Shown here one piece after another: positions 56,037-64,000 of a stretch of 64,000 nt of DNA. Both the position numbers and the translations under genes were made by a program. Source of the stretch: Alphaproteobacteria bacterium (GTDB lineage: Bacteria; Pseudomonadota; Alphaproteobacteria; Sphingomonadales; Kordiimonadaceae); the NCBI GenBank assembly GCA_006226495.1, contig SBGU01000054.1, positions 22,104 through 86,103 of the forward strand, written 5' to 3'. Every line of letters begins with the position of its first letter. Position 1 is the stretch's first letter. A model generated the notes under the pieces. That model saw nothing but the letters and a program-made list of their open reading frames with translations, made no database searches and was not told the DNA's origin.

Positions 56037-56600
56037 ATGACAACAGCCGGCTACGCCCTTTTTGAAACCGCGATCGGACCCTCGGGCCTTGCCTGGGGAC
56101 CACGGGGCCTTGTTGGTCTGCAGTTTTTCGAAGGTACAGCCGACGCGACACGCGCACGGCTTGAACGCCGGTTCCCCGATCATGCGGAGCTTTCACCGTC
56201 TGCCTCGGTGCGCTCTGCCATCGGCCTTATCCAGACGCTCCTGAAGGACGGTCGGGCAGACCTGTCACCGATTGAACTGGATATGGACCGTGTGCCAGAC
56301 TTTCATCGGCGAGTATACCATATCGCCCGGTCGATCGAACCCGGGGAAACCCTGACATATGGCGATGTTGCCCGCCGGCTGGGCGATGTCGGCCTGTCGC
56401 GCGCCGTTGGGCAGGCTTTGGGCAAGAACCCGTTTCCCGTGGTGGTGCCCTGTCACCGGGTGCTGGCGGCCGCCGGCGGCACCGGCGGTTTTTCGGCGCG
56501 CGGCGGTGTGAATACCAAACTGAAACTTCTGGATATCGAACGCGCGCACACAAGCGACACACCGGGCCTGTTCGACTGGCTGCCCTTTTCGGGTGTCTGA
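56037..56600 (+). CDS. ogt: Methylated-DNA-protein-cysteine methyltransferase
   Basis: This 187-residue suicide enzyme takes alkyl groups from O6-alkylguanine or O4-alkylthymine onto its own cysteine. The active site FPVVVPCHRVLAAAGGTGGF is intact, as is the helix-turn-helix region TLTYGDVARRLGDVGLSRAV followed by GQALGKNPF. An N-terminal domain of about 95 residues, as in Ogt and not Ada, precedes it. Its last codons (LPFSGV and stop) are the first bases of a 99-bp tandem repeat, so the array grew from the gene end. Confidence 0.93.
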   Translation: MTTAGYALFETAIGPSGLAWGPRGLVGLQFFEGTADATRARLERRFPDHAELSPSASVRSAIGLIQTLLKDGRADLSPIELDMDRVPDFHRRVYHIARSIEPGETLTYGDVARRLGDVGLSRAVGQALGKNPFPVVVPCHRVLAAAGGTGGFSARGGVNTKLKLLDIERAHTSDTPGLFDWLPFSGV

Positions 56601-56976
56601 GGACCTGGCGCTGCATCCTGCCCTTCGACAGGCTCAGGGCGAACGGCGTTTATAGTAGCTGCTAAACTCCGCCGTTGGTTGCCTTTTTCGGGTGCCTGAG
56701 GACCTGGCGCGATATCCTGCCCTTCGACAGGCTCAGGGCGAGCGGCGTTTATAGTAGCTGCGAAGCTCCGCCGTTGGTTGCCCTTTTCGGGTGTCTGAGG
56801 ACCTGGCGCGGTATCCTGCCCTTCGACAGGCTCAGGGCGAACGGCGTTTATAGTAGCTGCGAAACTCCGCCGTTGGTTGCCTTTTTCGGGTGTCTGAGGA
56901 CCTGGCGCGACATCCTGCCCTTCGACAGGCTCAGGGCGAACGGTGTTGGCAGTAGCTGCGAAACTCCGCCGTTCGT
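56581..56976 (+). repeat. Four tandem 99-bp repeats built on the ogt 3' end and a REP-like element
   Basis: Units begin at 56581, 56680, 56779 and 56878 with a constant 99-base period. Each contains TGCCCTTTTCGGGTGTCTGA (in unit 1 the real end of ogt), then CCTTCGACAGGCTCAGGGC, then GCGTTTATAGTAGCTGC. The middle part is the common mobile palindrome-half found dispersed in many alphaproteobacterial genomes (recalled). Copies differ by a few bases. The 408-base gap between ogt and the DUF1697 gene contains nothing else. Confidence 0.9.
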
Positions 56977-56994
56977 GCTGAGCCTGTCGAAGCA
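56971..56994 (-). repeat. Inverted copy of the REP-like element closing the array
   Basis: GTTCGTGCTGAGCCTGTCGA is an inverted, slightly changed copy of the repeated element in the fourth unit (56918-56941). The two can form a hairpin with a 14-base perfect core and a loop of about 29 bases, so the array ends in the full palindromic form. Confidence 0.75.
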
Positions 56995-57008
56995 CAAGAT
57001 GCAGGGAC

Positions 57009-57559
57009 TCAGCCCGCCAGTTCCTCGACTAGTGCCAAAAGTTTGGTGGCGGTGTTCCAGTTGCGGCCGGTGGCACTCACCTTCAGGGCGCGGTTCAGCT
57101 TCTGCTGGTCGAATTTGCTTTTGCCCATGCCGTCGGGGAAAAACATATACAGCAGGTCACCCCGGAAATAGAGATTTTCCTCGCCTTCAAAGCCGGCCAT
57201 GAAGGCGGCCACATCCATGGCTTCGGGCCTTGGGGCCAGGAACTGGATCAGGCATTTGGACGGCTCCTCCAGCTCTTCCTCACCGAAGGGGCAGTCGCCG
57301 ACGGCAGCGCGGATGTGGTTTTCATCGATGATGAAAACATCGGAATGGAAGCCGAAGCGTTCCTCGATGCCGGCTTCGATCCGCCGGCCAAGCGCAAGTT
57401 TGTCTGTTTCGTCTGCCATAAACACCGCGTTGCCGCTTTGAAGCAGGGTTTTGGTGTCTTTCAGACCCAGTGTTCCATAAAGCGCGCGCAAATCCGCCAT
57501 CGGCAGCTTCTTGTTGCCGCCGACATTGATGCCGCGCAGAAGCGAAATATAAACCGGCA

Positions 57560-57560
<1 letters not shown>
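57009..57560 (-). CDS. DUF1697 family protein
   Basis: A 183-residue protein of a widespread cytoplasmic family with no known function. The start YISLLRGINVGGNKKLPMAD is diagnostic, and TKTLLQSGNAVF and GKSKFDQQKLNRALKVSATG are also typical. There is no signal peptide. It overlaps the pgm stop at 57560 and is therefore the last gene of the glycogen run, although there is no obvious metabolic link. The repeat array lies five bases beyond its end. Confidence 0.9.
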
Positions 57561-63423
<5,863 letters not shown>

Positions 63424-63443
63424 GGTGCATTGCCCCCTCTGGC

Positions 63444-64000
63444 TCAGTCCGACGCCAGAAGCGCGCGGTACAGGTCCATGTAACGCCGGGCGGGGGCGGC
63501 CCAACTGACATCCTGTTTCATAGCATTGCGCCGAAGCCGGGCAAAGGCCGTTTCATCGCGCCACAGCGCAAAAGCACGGTCGAGCGCAAAACCGAAGGCT
63601 TCGCCGGTTGTGGGTGCGAACTGCACGCCGGTGCCGGTGCCGGTGGCCAAGGCGGCTTCGTTGGCATCGATGATGGTGTCGGCAAGGCCACCCACGCGGG
63701 CCACCAGCGGCAGGGTACCGTACCGTAGGCCACAAAGCTGGGTCAGGCCACAGGGTTCGAAGCGCGACGGCACGAGGATATAGTCCGAACCCGCCTGAAG
63801 CTGGTGCGCCAGCGGCTCGTCATAGCCGATGACCGTGGCCACGCGGCCCGGATAGTCGCGCGCGGCGGCGACAAAACCGGCCTCGAAATGTTCGTCACCT
63901 GAACCGAGGATGGCCAGTTGGCCGCCCGCGTCCACAAGGGCCGAAACCTTGTCGAGGATCAGGTCGATGCCCTTCTGTGTGGTCAGCCGGCTGACCACAC
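63444..64000 (-). CDS. glgA: Glycogen synthase (3' part only)
   Basis: The last 185 or so residues of GlgA, which adds glucose from ADP-glucose to glycogen; the start is beyond the window. The frame stays open to the edge. Diagnostic sequence includes VVSRLTTQKGIDLILD, LAILGSGDEHFEAGF, and the C-terminal active-site region LVPSRFEPCGLTQLCGLRYG followed by LPLVARVGGLADTI, where the Glu of RFEPCG is conserved. It lies 20 bases before the glgX-malQ gene, in one transcript. Confidence 0.95.
   Translation of the reverse strand, partial: VVSRLTTQKGIDLILDKVSALVDAGGQLAILGSGDEHFEAGFVAAARDYPGRVATVIGYDEPLAHQLQAGSDYILVPSRFEPCGLTQLCGLRYGTLPLVARVGGLADTIIDANEAALATGTGTGVQFAPTTGEAFGFALDRAFALWRDETAFARLRRNAMKQDVSWAAPARRYMDLYRALLASD

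Noticed and set aside
56581..56994. CRISPR array
   Set aside because: The units are contiguous 99-bp tandem copies without unique spacers of regular length, and no cas gene is nearby.
56453..56995. 180-codon minus-strand open frame across the repeats (repeating RPEPVEGQD)
   Set aside because: It is the translation of the dispersed DNA element in a 99-base period, overlaps the end of ogt, and has no ribosome site; it is a repeat artefact.

Overview
The window reads as about 64 kb of high-GC chromosome from an alphaproteobacterium. Two conserved blocks support this: an F1-only ATP synthase operon (atpHAGDC, with no F0 genes) beside priA, and the run obgE-proB-proA-nadD-rsfS-rlmH-gpmI-envC-ctpA-DUF610-rppH. 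Genus cannot be named from the sequence. The window opens inside priA and closes inside glgA, so both are partial.

Layout. 0-9 kb: priA, a glycosyltransferase/methyltransferase fusion and the F1 ATPase operon, ending in a strong terminator. 9-17.4 kb (minus strand): an accessory locus of nine genes carrying twelve phage-tail-collar (microcystin-dependent-protein type) modules, interrupted by a GNAT acetyltransferase and a small HEAGH (HExxH) protein; no other phage gene is present. 17.8-28.8 kb: the housekeeping block for proline, NAD, ribosome maturation, glycolysis, cell-wall processing and RNA decay. 28.9-32 kb: a NIT-domain chemoreceptor and the ribosomal proteins L27 and L21. 32-36.4 kb: dipeptidase, nitrilase, nitronate monooxygenase, and a DJ-1/PfpI gene whose leader contains what looks like a complete ZTP/ZMP riboswitch (promoter, aptamer, terminator). 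36.4-40.5 kb: a cassette of three unrecognised proteins, one with a transglutaminase-like Cys-His-Asp signature and two sharing an Ig-like motif. 40.6-42.7 kb: an HTTM/DCC gene pair and tRNA-Ser(CGA). 42.8-48 kb: nonulosonic-acid (pseudaminic-type) and glycan genes: ATP-grasp, PseG-like, HAD, GT2-TPR, PseI-like. 48-50 kb: a class III aminotransferase divergent from an XRE-cupin regulator. 50.2-55.4 kb: a complete urease operon ureDABCEFG led by a small His-rich membrane protein. 55.6-57 kb: a small four-helix membrane protein, ogt, and a 99-bp tandem repeat array that includes the ogt 3-prime end. 57-64 kb: a glycogen block with pgm, a fused glgX-malQ and glgA.

How parts work together. Urease structural subunits and the nickel chaperones form one tightly packed unit. 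The glycogen genes handle synthesis, debranching, glucan transfer and entry to glucose-6-phosphate. The glycan genes supply and probably attach a sialic-acid-like sugar, with the remaining pse/leg genes elsewhere. The most unusual parts are the collar-module locus, the Ig/transglutaminase cassette, the riboswitch-controlled DJ-1 gene, and the layered cis-signals upstream of the nitronate monooxygenase gene.
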